Source: Apium graveolens (taxonomy: Eukaryota > Streptophyta > Magnoliopsida > Apiales > Apiaceae). Taken from it: a stretch of 64,000 nt of DNA. The notes beneath the pieces are model-generated. The model made no database searches, was not told the DNA's origin, and saw only the letters and a program-made list of their open reading frames with translations. The position numbers were made by a program, and so were the translations under genes. Each line of letters starts with the position of its first letter. Positions within the stretch are counted from its first letter, which is position 1. The stretch covers positions 120,549,797 through 120,613,796 of the forward strand of contig NC_133652.1 in the NCBI RefSeq assembly GCF_009905375.1, read 5' to 3'. Shown in pieces: positions 24,343 to 38,030 of this stretch.

Positions 24343-27300
24343 TGTGACGGCCTCAACCCCGAGTCAGGAGTTAACGTCACTAAAAAAGATCAAATTACAA
24401 TAATAATGCAATCCAATCACTTTTATTCTAATATAAAGAATCCCTTCTCAAGATCTTTTCCAGGTTCAAGTATAATTTAGGTTACACATTTATTACAACC
24501 CAACTTATTTAAAATAAAATGACATCTCTAACTCTCTACAACAACTCACAGACCATACTTGGTCGGACACAACACACTCAGAGGAGCTTAGCACAGGAGG
24601 ACTGGTACCCGGCCCTTACCAAAATAACAACATTTCCTAGACATCTGCAATACGAAAATATATGAAACTATTTGTTAAAGTGATCGATTAATTGCCCAAC
24701 AGTACCACTATATGAATATTAATTAAAACAGTTTATAATAAACAATTATAGGAACAGATATCACAACTTGTTAGTAGAAAACAAGTAAAACAAGTGTAAA
24801 TAGATGAAAATAGATGAACTGTTGAAAACTGGATCTCAATAGCTAGCATGCTCTATAAAACATCTCATTAACTGTGCTGTGTAAATGCCAGAGTTAAATT
24901 TAAATTTTTTTTAGCATGCTACTTTCATTTTCAAAACTTTCGTCCCATCACAGGACCCATAAAACCATTTGTCCCGTCACAGGGACCATAAAACCCATCC
25001 CATCACAGGACCCATAAAATCACTTGCTCAGATATAAATGTATTGGATGATCCCTGGTGAGATAGCTGATCAGGCTATCTCCATAGGACAACTTTATCTT
25101 GGCCATCCTATGAAATTTGTTCCGGAACTCAGAGACTAGCTAGGTCACTGTCACACTGGGTTGGTGGTTATAATAGGGTGCGCAACCGCTTCGCCTCTTA
25201 CGCAATCTTCCTGGCCGTTACGGGCCCTTGCGCACACTCATCCAATTATTTGATCATTTTTATCCAGTTTTCCAAATCACTTACCTATCTCTTGTCAAAA
25301 TAATTATATCACATCACATTTTCCAAAATATTCTCATTTCATTCAAAATTTAGAGATAGGCATTTTCAGAAGTTACTGTTCCCCCCAAAACATAAGTTAA
25401 CAAAACAATTTGAACACAGGGGATACGTAACTTAAAACGTTCTGTTCCACTACGAGAAGAAAATAACAGTATATTCATATATGTTGAACCATAAATATAT
25501 GGTCATGGTACTTGCCTCCATACGCTTTAACAACTATTACTGGCTGACTTTGCACCGACCGAGATGCTAAGGATTTCGACTGGAACCTACAGGAATCGAA
25601 ATACCCTAAATTAGACGTCCAAATATGGTTGACTATCCTCAATACCCATCTACCCATACATTAACAAACCTGACTCGTAACATACCCAATATAATAATAC
25701 ATGTATCAATTAGGGTTCATGTCTTCGAAATCTGGTTCGGTGTTCTTTTTCAGAAAATAGGTATATTTGTCCTTTTATGAAATTAGGGTTATCGATTTTT
25801 GCAAAGTATTACATCACAACACATAATCATGTTTCGTATAAAGTACTTACATATAACCGATCGACATTCCGATAGTCATTGGGTACGACCTCGTATTTCC
25901 GTAATTTAATTTCCCAAATATCGGGCAGCACCTCCTTTGATTATCGGCTAACCCGTCGAACATCCTGACGTCAAATCAATCACAACCACAATCAATCTCA
26001 ATCCAAATCCCAACCACCGATTTCAGTTAACAACGTCAATTCGTAATTTACATACACCAATCAAATATACTTATTAATCGTTATCATCCATATTTTTATG
26101 TTTTAATCGTATTTTATAATTTTATTCGTAATTTGTATTTTAAATCGCATGGCTCAGAAATATTCATCATAGCCCACCGTCGGCTCGCCATGCTCATTGC
26201 CAACGACGGCGAAAGCGCGGGTACTTGATCGGATTTCCAACACAGATTTTACCGATATAACTTTGAATAATTAAAATAATTAGTCGAATAATCATTACAA
26301 TTCCATTCGAATATTTCGTGAATAATTCAAATAAATCAGATAAACCAATCGACACCACATCACAGAAACAACAGAACCGCATCAAACAAACACACAGAAC
26401 CATACACCACGCGCCACCGCCTCGCCGGAAAGCAGCGAGGGGCGGCGGCGGAACAAGGGGAAAAACAGAGCAAGGCAAAAACGGAGATGAAGGACACGAG
26501 CACGCGCATATACACACATATAAACACGCATCACCGCGATAAAAAAGAAACAGACCAAAACAATAACATGAGTGGCCGGAAAAACGAGAAATGGCCGGGA
26601 AAAACAGAGGCGGTACCACTCACCTGAACCGAAGGAATAAACATGGAAGAAAAGAGCGAAATAAGGAGGGATCGAAGGAAAGGATTTGAGAGACAACAGA
26701 AAGAAGAAATTAGAGAGACATGGCTGAGATAGAGATGAGAGACGGGGGGAATTACAGGGGAGGGTTTATTTTATTTTATTTTATTTTTGTTCGCAACACG
26801 AACTCTGAAATGCCCGCAAAACACGAAACACGTATACCTTAACGAGCAAATCACGAGTAAAAATAATTCTAAACTTTTACCAAAATAACTTTAAAATTAT
26901 CGTATTAATTAACAATTAACTAAACAATGTTTTTAAGATTTTTAATTCATTTTTAAGACGTACCCTGAACCCACATTTTTACAAATAAACGAAATAACGC
27001 GCGGGTCAAATAAATCCTAAAAATCTCCAAACTAATTTTAAAACTCCCGAAATATTCCAAACTTAATAAAATATAAATTTCGTAATTTTTGAAGAATTCT
27101 AGAATCAAATACTGATTTTACAATTAAATGAAATCAACAAATCATTTAAAGATAAGTAAATAATAAAATATTGATTTCTAAATTTTATAAACTCCTAAAA
27201 ATAATAAATAAAATTGTAAAGAAATAAAAATGATTTTAGAAACAGTCCAAATATTTATGAAAATAAATTTTGAATAAAATCACCTTTAACTATAAAGCAA

Positions 27301-27478
27301 ATAACACAGCGTCACAACTAAATACACAAATGACCCTCGAACACCAACAATCACACAAAATTAATAAAAATATTAACAAAAATAATATTCAGCTGACAAA
27401 ATCCATACACATAGTTTATTTATTTAATTATTTAGTAATTACATATTTAAATAATATAGAAATGTACAAGTCGTTATA
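24343..27478 (-). repeat. 5' LTR of element B (3136 bp)
   Basis: Long form of the LTR. Segment 25396 to about 26607 is absent from the left LTR. That segment includes a locally GC-rich stretch (about 26400-26470) and has no gene I can recognise; the open frames across it are low-complexity. Confidence 0.88.
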
Positions 27479-28931
27479 GTAAACCCATCACCTAGGCTTG
27501 GGTTACGGTATTGCATCTCAATTCCAATTGAAAGAATAGGACATACTCTGGAGCTACCACATACGATGATTAGTCGTACTACGAACAATCAGTAACCTTT
27601 TCAACTAGTAGAAGGATGACACCTTCGTATTCCGGTTATCACTCTTGCCGCATACGGGCTATATGTCCTCATTTTAGGTATACACACACTACGGAGGTCC
27701 TTAGGTACATATAGTACCATCTCCTATGGTACCAACAGTCTACCCAATACACCAAGTACTTGGATCTCTACCCCTCTATTATCCTTTAGGAAATCCTACC
27801 ATATATTTGGAATCATCGAACTACATCGAAGTTCCCCAAGCATTTTGCTCGTTGATAGGAACAACTCGTCTCATATGTATATATATATGTACTTCCGAAA
27901 TTTTTTGGAGGAAGTACTAGGATAATGTGAGTTGACCGTTGTCAACAGATAAATAAATGAGGGGGAGTTTATTTTGAAACTATATTCAAAATATTTAAAA
28001 TATATTGAGATAATATTCTTCGACGATCTGGAATTATTCGAATGATTTTCTGAAATTCAGAAAGTATTTTTAAATCATATTAAATCATTTAATTAATAAT
28101 TATTAATTAAATAATAATCTTTAAATAATTAAACCTCGAATAAATATACTTTAAAAGAATATTTGAAATAATATTCCTCAACTAATTTTGTTTAAGTAAT
28201 TTAAAGTAATCTTAAATAATTAATCGAGTTTGAAATAAATAATCGTTGGAGAATAACTCTCCTATATTAAATAAATAAATGAAATAATATCCATTATTCG
28301 AGTAATTAAATATAGTTGAGGGAATACAATCTTTGGAAATCGTTTTAATAAAAGTTCGAGGTATTTAATGTTTCACAAGTGGACATTGAGTCCCTTAGAA
28401 TAAAATAAGTATGGATTTTAATCGTCCAAAACATCTCCGGAATACTTCCGGGGTTTTAAATAATTTATACCGACCCATTCTCAGTATATAATATATACGC
28501 CACGCTATTTTCTAGAGTTTAACATTCTCAAATATAACTCCTCCTGAATACTTCCGGGTTTTTATAAACTTACACCGACCGACTCTCGGTCTAAATATAA
28601 TATTTCAAACTCGGTATGAACAAATACCAAAAATTATCAACGATTGTGTAATATAATATATCTCAAACTTCGTAAAACAGTTTAAAGCAATCTCATGCAT
28701 ATATCAAGGTTTTGGAAAACATTCACAACACAACATTTCTTAAAAGGTAGGATTTGAAAACTTTCCTGGAGTCCAAGATACGTTTTCTGACTTGCTCTCG
28801 TTCTGGGTTTTCTAATCAACAAATATCATAATCTTAATCAGTATTCCTCATCCCAACACCGACTTGTATTTCTAATAAGTTCAATACTTCATAATTTTCA
28901 ATATTCGACCGAATCGAAATAAGTATCGATC

Positions 28932-30199
28932 TGTTAGGTCCCAATATGTTTGTAGAAGGGGGGTTGAATACAAACTATACCGTTTAATCGAATAAAATGC
29001 GGAATAAAAATTGAAACAAAATTCAAGTTAAATAAAACTTTTATTAAATTTGAAATGTGTTACAACAACGGTATCTGTTACAAGGAATTAATCTCAAATT
29101 AATTATCACAAATTTAGAATAAATTCGACATGAACTTTTTCTATTTTTGCAATAATTAGAATCAAATGCTAAAAGCGATTTAAGATTAAGTTCTAGGGAT
29201 TTTGACCCGCTAGATAGTTACACAAGAACAACAAAAGAATTTCTAGTGGATTAGATTTAACAATAACTGCTACAAATAAATGCTCTGAGAATTTTACAAT
29301 AATTTCTCTGCTTCTGTTTATTTTGTGTTCTTCAGTGGTTGGCTGTGTATTCAATTGTGTTGACAAAAAGATCTGCTTCTGTTTGTTTAAGTAAACAGAT
29401 CACTCGAATTGAATCAGCATGACATTCGGCAAGACAATCCAAAATGAACTAGCAAGACAATCCTTTGAACTGGCAGAACTTTCGGTAGGACAATTACTTG
29501 ACTTGGAAAGACTATCGGTAGGATAATAGAATGACTTGGTAGAACTATCCAGAAAGACTTGGTAGGACTTTCGGTATGACAATCCAATTGTCATACCAGT
29601 TCAAATCTGTTTTGCTGATTTTCTTTTTGAATATAAATCCAAAATCATTTCTGAAAAATGCATAATATTAATTCAGAATTAATTAACCAATTAATTCAAT
29701 TAATCAATAAATTAATCTTTGCAGATTTAATTTATTTTCTTAATTAATTTAAATGACTTAATTAATTAATAGAGAATTAATACTACTCTTGAACATCAAC
29801 CACTCTTCTGACAATCTTCTGAAAATCACTGAATCCATTTCACCACTTGAATGTTGACACTCGATGTACTGTCTGGTTCATGAATGACTAACTTCTGTGA
29901 TGTTTCTCCAAGTCTTGATTTTCTTCAGATTAAATTCCTGTAATTAATTGATACCCTGACGAGATCTCTGTCACTTGGTTAAATCTACAATCTTGATTTA
30001 TATCACTGAGGCTTGATCAATTACTTGAGCTTCTTCCAGTGAATCTTCAAGTCTGTAGATGAACAATGTTTTTTAACCCTTTGACATATGTTACTTTGTG
30101 AGATCTCTCCGACGATAGATCCACTATTTACTTATTACATTCTTATTTGAGTTGAGTTGAATCCTCGAATAAACAAATAGGCTTAACATATGCCTTTCA
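28932..30199 (-). repeat. Solo LTR of a copia-type element (1268 bp)
   Basis: It starts TGTTAGGTCCC and ends CCTTTCA on the plus strand. Read on the minus strand it runs TGAAAGG...GACCTAACA, with the CAACCCCCC-type stretch near its 3' end that SIRE/copia LTRs have next to the PBS. A perfect 5-bp duplication CGATC flanks it (28927-28931 and 30200-30204). No internal sequence is present, so it is a product of LTR-LTR recombination. Inside are repeated GRCAATYC/ACTTGGWARGAC-like motifs (about 29410-29590). Confidence 0.8.
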
Positions 30200-32214
30200 C
30201 GATCCTTGGTCGAAACGGACGGTCAAAGTGGTCTTCTAGAGTTGACTTTACCGAATGTTACTATTACGCGACTCGCACTCTAACATTTTTAACAAATCAT
30301 AAGATTAATATTTTAATACGAAACCACCTTGAGGAGCTTCTTTAGTGCTTTTAATATTTATCATAAAATTTTCATTTTGATAAAATGAATATAATTAGGT
30401 GAAAAGCATTTCAAAAGTTCGGTCAATTATGGAGTTTTACTATTCTACCACTTTCACTAAAACGTTGATATCTCTCAAACCGCGAACTTAATTGACGTAC
30501 CGTTTTCGCGTACGTGATCTAGAAAACATTTATAACACATCATTCGAAAATGTTTTTCTGGTAACAGGGGTGAAATTACCGAAGTGGCAGTTTCCTAGCA
30601 GGGGGTTGTTTTTGACGTTCGTACTCCGCGAGACCTCGGCTCCGACATTTTTATAAAATTAAAAAATCAACATTTTTACTTGAAATTTTTATGGAAGTTA
30701 ATAAACTCTATTTATTAATCTCTGTTCAAATTTCATGATTTTTAAATATTTTTAAGTCGATCTTTTATATTTACAAAGTTCGTAATTTACAGTAGTTTTG
30801 TCACGTAAATCACTTTTACTAAAACGGTCATAACTTTTGATCCGTAAATTGAAATCAAGCGATTCAAGCGCCTAAACGATCCTCATAACATTAATTATTA
30901 TAATAAATTCTCACGTTTTAATAAACTACAGTTTATATATTTGGGAACCTCTGCAGAAACCTAAGTTGATTTTTGTTCGTTTTAACGAGGTTATGATTAC
31001 GATCCGAGTTTCGTTTATGTCTTAAATCATTATATACCATCAAAAATAGTCAAATAATCATCTCAAAACCAACTCATCTAAAGAACATCATGTTCTTGAG
31101 GTAACAATAATCAACCTTAAAACTAATTAACTAAACATCAAGATAATATTATATCAATCATACTTATATCCAAGATTCTTACTTTTCTTGAAACTTAAAA
31201 CTTAAACAAAGTTTGGATGAAGGTTTATACCTTTCTTGATAGCTTGGGAGGTCCTCTTATTTATGGTTGAATCTTGGGAGGGATTGGTTATGCTTAAGGG
31301 TCTAAATTATGCCATGAAAATCAAGACAACAAAAAGAGATTTTCGGAGTTACTATTCACCACCAATTTTGAGCAAGGATTTGACTATGCTATACTAATAT
31401 AATGGCCATGAAATTTTGAACGTACCTTGTACATGATATGTGGAAGTTTTGGTTAAAATTCGGTGATTTTTGAATGAGTAGAACATGAGATATGAATTTT
31501 TCTTCCCATGATGTTCTTGGAAATCAGCATTGAGTTTTTTTGGAGAGAGAGAGAGTTTGTTGCTTCTTGATTGCTTCTCTTGAAAGATTGTGTTGTATAA
31601 TTATATATATTTTAGTATATAACCTAGGACTAAAAAATCTTGGCATATCTTAGGGCATATCTCGCTAGCTTCCTAGGTTTACAAGCTAACTATCTAGTTT
31701 TAGGTTTTAATTTACTATTCCTAGCTTTAGGTCATCATGCTTCTTAGTTTAAGTTATTATTTGGTAACCTAGCCATGGTTAGTTTCTTACCCTGGTTAGT
31801 TAGTTTAGTTAGTTTGGTTCGATACGTTTATTTATTCGTTTACGCGTTTGCTTGGTCGCTTATTCGTTTTCGTAATAATTTCTCGTAAACGGTTCGCGGT
31901 GTAAATCCTTTCGTATACATTCTTTATGTTTTGAAGTATCGTTCTTGGATATAAATCCGTAGGATTTTAAATTTGTAATTATATTGTGATTCCCGAAATC
32001 CTTGATGGTTCATAGATACGGTCATTTTTCAAAGTTCGCTTTCTTCGAAAACTAATAGCGTTTATATACACTCATTTGGTATGTATAATCACAATATTAA
32101 CTCGGAATCTTAAATTAAAAACTCGTATGTGGTGTGGTCGCAAAAGTTTTTATTAAACCGCAAGGTTACTCTTCATAAAGGTCTTTTACCGATGTCAAAA
32201 ATTCGGGTTTTTAT

Positions 32215-34740
32215 AGTATTTACCCCTTAAAAGTATTCCGTCCCGGAATCATTTTAGAAATAGGCGGGGATACGCTTCTCACATGACCACCTCGAGTTCT
32301 CACGTTGACTTCGCAGTATTGAATCTCTTTATAAAATTTCCACTCACCCCTCCAATATATTTCCGGGTACTCGTCCTTATAGACCTATGACCTTTACACG
32401 TTACTCCATAAATGCTAAGTCTGGCTGCATGTTTATTAGCTCATTTTCAATCATATGTTTGGCGTTGACGGTTAAATTTTCTAACCTCGATTCGTGGTAC
32501 TCGTTATAAACTTGGCAACCGTTCGACGATGGTGCTAATTAATAAGTAAACTTTCTTAGTCCTTTAATTCTTCAACCAGTCCAATAAACCTTGGGTTTAA
32601 TATTTCTTTCCCTTTCGAATCTCATTACTCCCTCCCCGGGAGGCACTTTCAACAATACTTGTTATGTTACTTTGTACTTCATGTCTTTATAGTTCTGGTC
32701 CGCATATCTCTATTGTTTATCCTGGGCTGCCACTAGCCGGGTTCTGATAAGTTCTAGGAATTCCTTTGGTCTGTTGACACAACTATGGTCCAAGTATCCT
32801 CTGTTTACCAACTTCCTCCTAATTTAAGGGAGAACGATTCTTTCTTCCGTACAATTCTTTGTAGCCGTTCCAATGCCCGCATGATAACTCGTTATTGTCG
32901 GTAATTCGATTAACGTCAATTGATCACTTCATCTTCCTTAATAATCTATAATATGGGCTATTAGCGCATCTTCTAGTATTTGGAATACTTCTTCAACTTA
33001 TTCGTTTCCCCCTCCATCACTCTTACTAGTGCTAGAGTTTCGTTCCTTAATGTTTGCTCATTTCGGTGCATCATCTCTGTCGATTATTTTATGTAAGAAT
33101 TTCTCATTACATTTCTACACGCTCGTCTCCTGTTATACGTTTAGTGCCAGATTTAACATTTCTTCCTGTAGTAATGTAAGGCACATCGTCGCCATGTTGC
33201 CATCTTGAAGGAAGCACCATTTCATACGCAATTGATTGACACGTTTAGACTCGTGGAACGCTAAGCTTCCATTATCGGTCGTACTTATTTAATCATTCCC
33301 CGTATAATATCTATAGTACTACGATACCTTCTGGGTCGTACTTGTTATTTTCGCTGGCGCCTTGGACGTATTCGCGTTTATGGGTACCTGCTACCAGTGG
33401 CCTTTATAGGGCGTGTACGATCTTCTTTACCTTCTATCAGCTTTTACAATGACATCCTTCATTCTTTCATGTTGTCCTTCATAAAGGATATCGGTGACTA
33501 TTTTTCATATGCTATCGTGGCAAGTACATCTACACGAATTATCTTTCAACGATAGGCGATTCCCCTAACCGTTCCAAATAAAAGGCAAGCCGATAGACGT
33601 ATCTTCAATGGTCTGGATAGTCCTCCCATTCTACTTGTCGATTTGAGAACTCTAAGTCGTGCCTCTGTTCGTCCCTTCTCGCGAAATATATTGGGTCCTT
33701 GCGTGGCGCGATATCACGGGGTCACTCTATCACCAATTATCTCTTCCGCGTTCATAACAATTTTATAGAGCGGAGATCTATTATTTGCATGATAAAATAA
33801 GCGGTCTTATTTAACCTATTACTAAAATCCTAAAATAGCACGACGACTTAATTGGTTCTTGATAATCCTCCTCCAAAATTTATAATAAACCCCATTTGGG
33901 TCATTTACAAGCCGCAATCGTCAAAATTTTAATCTTATCCTTTCCGTTTTCACTTTCAACCATGTCGAGTACTTACTTGCCTAATCAATGACATCCTTTT
34001 CATATTCGGTCATGACTAATATCCTTTTATGTTTTTAGGCATCTTTAAGTTTTCTTTTTAAGTAATACAGGGTGCTCTTCATGCGATCCTTCTCATCAGT
34101 TGTTCTGAGAGTTGTCATCCTCAATATATCTTTTCCAACTTAAAGTGTCGGCCATCACATTGGCCTTTCCTTGATGATAATAGAATTCTCAATCATAGCC
34201 CTCGATCAATTTGACTATAGCCTCTATCTCGTGTTCAATGTAAGAAGAAAAAAAAAGAAAAAAATTCCAAATGTTTCTCATAAGTTAAACTCTTTGTCCC
34301 TTTCGGTGCGAACCTTGTCGCGATTATTCTAGATTATTATTAGAACACCTTATGCAACGGTCCTTAAGCCGCATAGTCATATCATTATACTTCACACAAA
34401 ATCCTCTTTTTATCGCCAAGTACTGCTAACACGGGGTTGTTACCAATCTTACATTCACTTTTTCAAAATCCTATTCCTCGAATTTATACATGCTTGGTCT
34501 TTCCCGAATGCATTAATACCTATCCCAATAATATTTCATAGAAGCGTACCTCACTAATCATGTTGTATCTATATTATCGTCCACCATGTTAAAGATCCTT
34601 ATGATAATAACTAAATATGGTATTTCCTTTTTAAATCAACTTACTCATCACGATGCTCCGATTATACCATCTTAGCACTGATTCTTCAATCTCATAATAT
34701 AATAATTGGTTCTCAAATATATCTCTCTTTGTTCGGAAGG
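32215..34740 (-). pseudogene. Element C pol remnant (chromodomain end, integrase, RNase H, RT edge)
   Basis: Heavily decayed. Matches to element B can be followed in the same order. The WELE-D-MR-type end is near 32280-32330. The integrase segment around the ASIGMPPYEALYG region is near 32870-33000 (CATGATAACTCGTTATTG compared with B). HQGKANVMADTLSWK lies at 34135-34180, the RNase H/integrase border. RNase H to RT traces continue to about 34500. No frame stays open. Confidence 0.6.
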
Positions 34741-36945
34741 CAATCAGCCTTGGAAAAATGATCTTCACGATATCGATGAAATTTAGACAATCTTAACAAG
34801 ATTTCAAAATCTAATATCTGAAGAAATAATGAGCTCTGAATAAAAGAGTCGCAACACTTAGAAGATTTATAACTTGGAAGGAAGAATACAACAAGAATTA
34901 TCCTTCCATGTCCTTAGAATTTTATATTATGATATTATAGAGAATATCCCTTGAAAGCAATGATTGCTGAATAATAACATCATACAAATGATACTTGTAA
35001 GACTTCCCTATTGAAAGAATACTTTTCTTTTCGAATAATGAAACAAATTTTGAATAATATCCTCAACCAAAGGTTAACCATTGAGGTTTCAAAATGATGC
35101 TATATTGAAGGAAGGAATTTTATTCAATGATTAACAAATAAGGAAGTATATTGTTCTTCAATCACTTTATGATTTTAATTGGATAATATTTATATAAACG
35201 AAAGAATAGAAAATTACATGAACAAAATATTTCATAAAACTGAATATGAATTCTCGTTTGAGTGGGCGATCTAGTTAGTTCCCAATTAAATCATTCTTTG
35301 AAAATTTCATCAACAATTAAATTTTGCATATATGATGTACTATGGAATAATAAAAATTTGATTGGAAGTGGAACTAGCAAAATAATAACTAGTCTGTATC
35401 AAGCAATATTATCAACCAACTAAGAAAATGGCCAGCTCAATTGGTTTGGCCCATAGCAACTAGCTAGGACGATTAGATAGGCTTCCGTCGTATTAATTAA
35501 AATTTCGACTAGTTAGGAGGATTAACTAGTCATTCATGAGAACATATGCAACTAAGCATATTTCATTTTGTTTGTAAAAAAAATCTCAACATCGTAACCA
35601 TTGAAGAGATTTGTGGCTACCCGGATGACGATTTTAAAATAAAGAGTTTTCAAATTTGGTCCAAGAAAGACAATTATAACTCTGAATCAAGTGGTCTTAG
35701 CATCGGAACAATCGATAGCCTCTCATCAAATATTTCTTGCCAATAAAATGGTACACTCAGAGGTGCCCTTATTCACATACTTTATCAGATTCTCAAATAG
35801 AATTGAATTCAGAGTACCAATATCAAATTGATACCCTTACTGTGATTTCAAAGTTTAATATACAATTTCATCCCTAATAGAAGAAAAGGATTCCCAAGGA
35901 ATCTATGGATATTAGATCATCCATGTTTTTAACAATTAGTTAAATATTTACCATCTTGACTAAGAAGAGTATGTATGAAAGAAGAATCAAGTGAAGATAT
36001 TCATTATGAATATTCGTCGATTAATGGAGGAAAGTTTATTAAAATTTCTCGGATAGTTGAAAGAAAGTATAAATAGCTCTGAGTCGAACAAGAAGACCAT
36101 GATCTATGAATAAAAATTCATGGATTAACTAAAAGAATTTAACAAGTACTGATGTGGAGAAAGACTATTCAAGTTGTTGGTCACATCAGAAGTTCAAAGT
36201 AGGGAACTAAAAGGATTGCCTAATATGACTTATCAAGGCAATACGAATGATCAACAGTTTGGAGGGGGTAGCGTGACAATGAGTAGGTGCCAAAATATTT
36301 CACAGATTATCCTAACTCTCATTATTATCAGTCTGAGGATGATACCATCTCTTCTTCTTTATAATTCCTTATTTCAGCTAGTGTCTCTTTCAAATCATTT
36401 TAAAATCGCTTACTAACTTGACTTTCTCATGTATATCTGTCATTTAGGTGTTTTACTTTGAAGTCCTTACTCAGAAATATTCCAAAAGCATCTTTTAAGC
36501 CGATAGGGGCCTGGTACACGCATCAGTTACTAACTACAAGTGGCCAGTTCCCCCGGGAATAGATCAAAGAGAACTCTCAGGGATCTCAATGCAATTCATA
36601 ATTTTGGTGGCATGTGTGTGTAATTGAACATACGTTACCGAATATATTAGAGGTCTACGAGTATATATACGTAGTCTCTGACATCATATCTACCGAAGAA
36701 TTCCTCCCTAGACTAACTGGTCTATCCTTTTTCTTACAAGGTTCTAAGATCGAACCATCGCTCGTTGTAATCTTACGCCATTTAATTGTAGACATGCCAT
36801 CAATTCTCGATGCTCTCGATCTCTGAGCTAAACCATCATAACCTTACATGTTAATTACATAATAATATCATGTAGTGTAGTCGTCTTACGATAACATTCT
36901 TATATTACATTCAAATCTTCCTTAATAGAAAATATCCTTATGGGT
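34741..36945. other. Unresolved degenerate sequence before element D
   Basis: AT-rich with short open frames on both strands and no domain I can name. It may be the rest of element C or older inserted DNA. Confidence 0.4.
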
Positions 36946-37969
36946 TGTTGTGAATATGTTGAGTACTTGATGATTACCTAAACAAAACATCTAAGTAGAT
37001 TTTACTTAGTGAAATAATGTAGCACTCGACGGATAAGAATTATAGTCCCGACGGATAACTCATTATAGTCCCGACGGATGATTAACTTATTATCCATCGA
37101 GTGAGTAGCTTATGTAATAATAAGTTTGTAGTACAGTGTTGTATGCACCTTTGTATAGAATCTGGAGTAGCATATAAGTCATGTTGACTTTAACTAGATA
37201 TGCAGAATAGGTTGATTAAGTGTACATAAATGATGTCTTGTAATTCTGCATAAGTGAAATAGAGTCAAGTGCCAAAATAGCTACCGACGGATGATTAACA
37301 AAGCCATCGACAGATGATCAAATGACTATCAACGGATGTTTAACATAGCAGTCGACGGATGATCAATTAAGTCATCGACGGATGATCTGAAAGTCGACAG
37401 ATGATCATATCAAGATTCAAACATCAGTTGAACAGTGAAAGCTGACACACAGCCGTTGAGTTGGATACAAGTACACTGTGAAAGCCCATTAACTGGGTAA
37501 TAGAGGACAAAAAGCAGAAAAGATCAAGACTGTTAGAATTTATATTTGTTCAGTTCTTTTGACTTTGTAATCTTGGTAATATATAAACCAAGAGAGTAGC
37601 AAATAGAAAAATAACTGAGATAGCTAAGAAACAACAACAGAGAAATCTTTGTAAGCATTATCTTTAGCATTTCCTGTGTTTTTAGCAGTTCTATTTGTGT
37701 AAGCAGCTGTGAGCATTTCTACACACAGAGTCCTCTCGATATATTAAATATATCTCTGGTGGAATTGTTTAAATCCACCAGAAAGTTTTTTAAAGACTCT
37801 TGTTTTTAATTACTTATGTTTTGATTCATTCAAGTTTACATTCCGCATTGTGTTAATCAAAACAAATATATCCATAATCGAGTTGAACATTTTTATTTCA
37901 AGAAAAAGGTTCAAGAATTCCATTCAACCCCCCTTCTGTAATTCTTGCTATATTGTTAAGGGACTAACA
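36946..37969 (+). repeat. 5' LTR of element D (about 1.02 kb)
   Basis: The right border GGACTAACA is followed by the PBS. The left border TGTTGTGAATATG is inferred. A TATA-like ATATATAAACC lies near 37580. Confidence 0.75.
37025..37405 (+). repeat. CGACGGAT motif clusters in LTR D
   Basis: First cluster: copies at 37025, 37047 and 37070, and an inverted variant at 37090. Second cluster: 37283, 37305, 37327, 37350, 37372 and 37391. Within clusters the spacing is 19-23 bp, mostly 22. The consensus is NTCGACGGATRA. Confidence 0.9.
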
Positions 37970-37984
37970 ATTGGTATCAGAGCA
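37970..37984 (+). promoter_or_regulatory. Primer-binding site of element D
   Basis: ATTGGTATCAGAGCA directly after the LTR, iMet type. Confidence 0.85.
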
Positions 37985-38030
37985 AGCTCTTAATCTACAA
38001 AGAGTTTAAAGATCAAAACAATTCAGCAAG

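Larger units (their letters stand above)
17237..27478 (-). mobile_element. Element B, Tekay-type Ty3/gypsy chromovirus
   Basis: Two LTRs flank a minus-strand gag-pol: left 17237-19162, right 24343-27478. Both begin TGTGACGGCCTCAACCCCG on the plus strand and end GTCGTTATA. Flanks ATAAA (17232-17236) and GTAAA (27479-27483) look like a diverged 5-bp target duplication. Order PR-RT-RNase H-integrase-chromodomain identifies Ty3/gypsy. The C-terminal FHVSMLKRYIPD and EYEPIELQPDLSY segments are typical of Tekay/Del chromoviruses. Nine differences in about the first 145 aligned LTR bases point to an old insertion. The coding region has several stops. Confidence 0.9.
16681..32214 (-). repeat. 3' LTR of element C, interrupted
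   Basis: Three pieces: 16681-17236, 27479-28931 and 30200-32214, about 4.0 kb in total. The inner end TTTTTATA is followed by a polypurine tract on the minus strand (AAGGGGTAAATAC). No second copy is present to verify the borders, so total LTR length is an inference. Confidence 0.55.
16681..36945 (-). mobile_element. Element C, old Ty3/gypsy (Tekay-like), split by two insertions
   Basis: It is inserted into G at 16680/16681. Its left LTR starts TGTAATGCCCCCAAATCC and runs, apart from element B (17237-27478) and a solo LTR (28932-30199), to about 32214. Minus-strand pol remnants follow from 32215 to about 34740. Homology to B in the chromodomain end, integrase, RNase H end and RT start supports the class. 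Its 5' half and second LTR are not recognisable; 34741-36945 is unresolved. The right edge given here is only the start of element D. Confidence 0.65.

Noticed and set aside
26194..26696. Overlapping open frames on both strands in the B LTR
   Set aside because: Low-complexity composition in the GC-rich part of an LTR, no domain, and overlapping frames on opposite strands.
37025..37405. CRISPR-like repeat array
   Set aside because: Short degenerate repeats with short spacers inside an LTR of a plant retrotransposon; no cas genes, and the spacers are not unique inserts.
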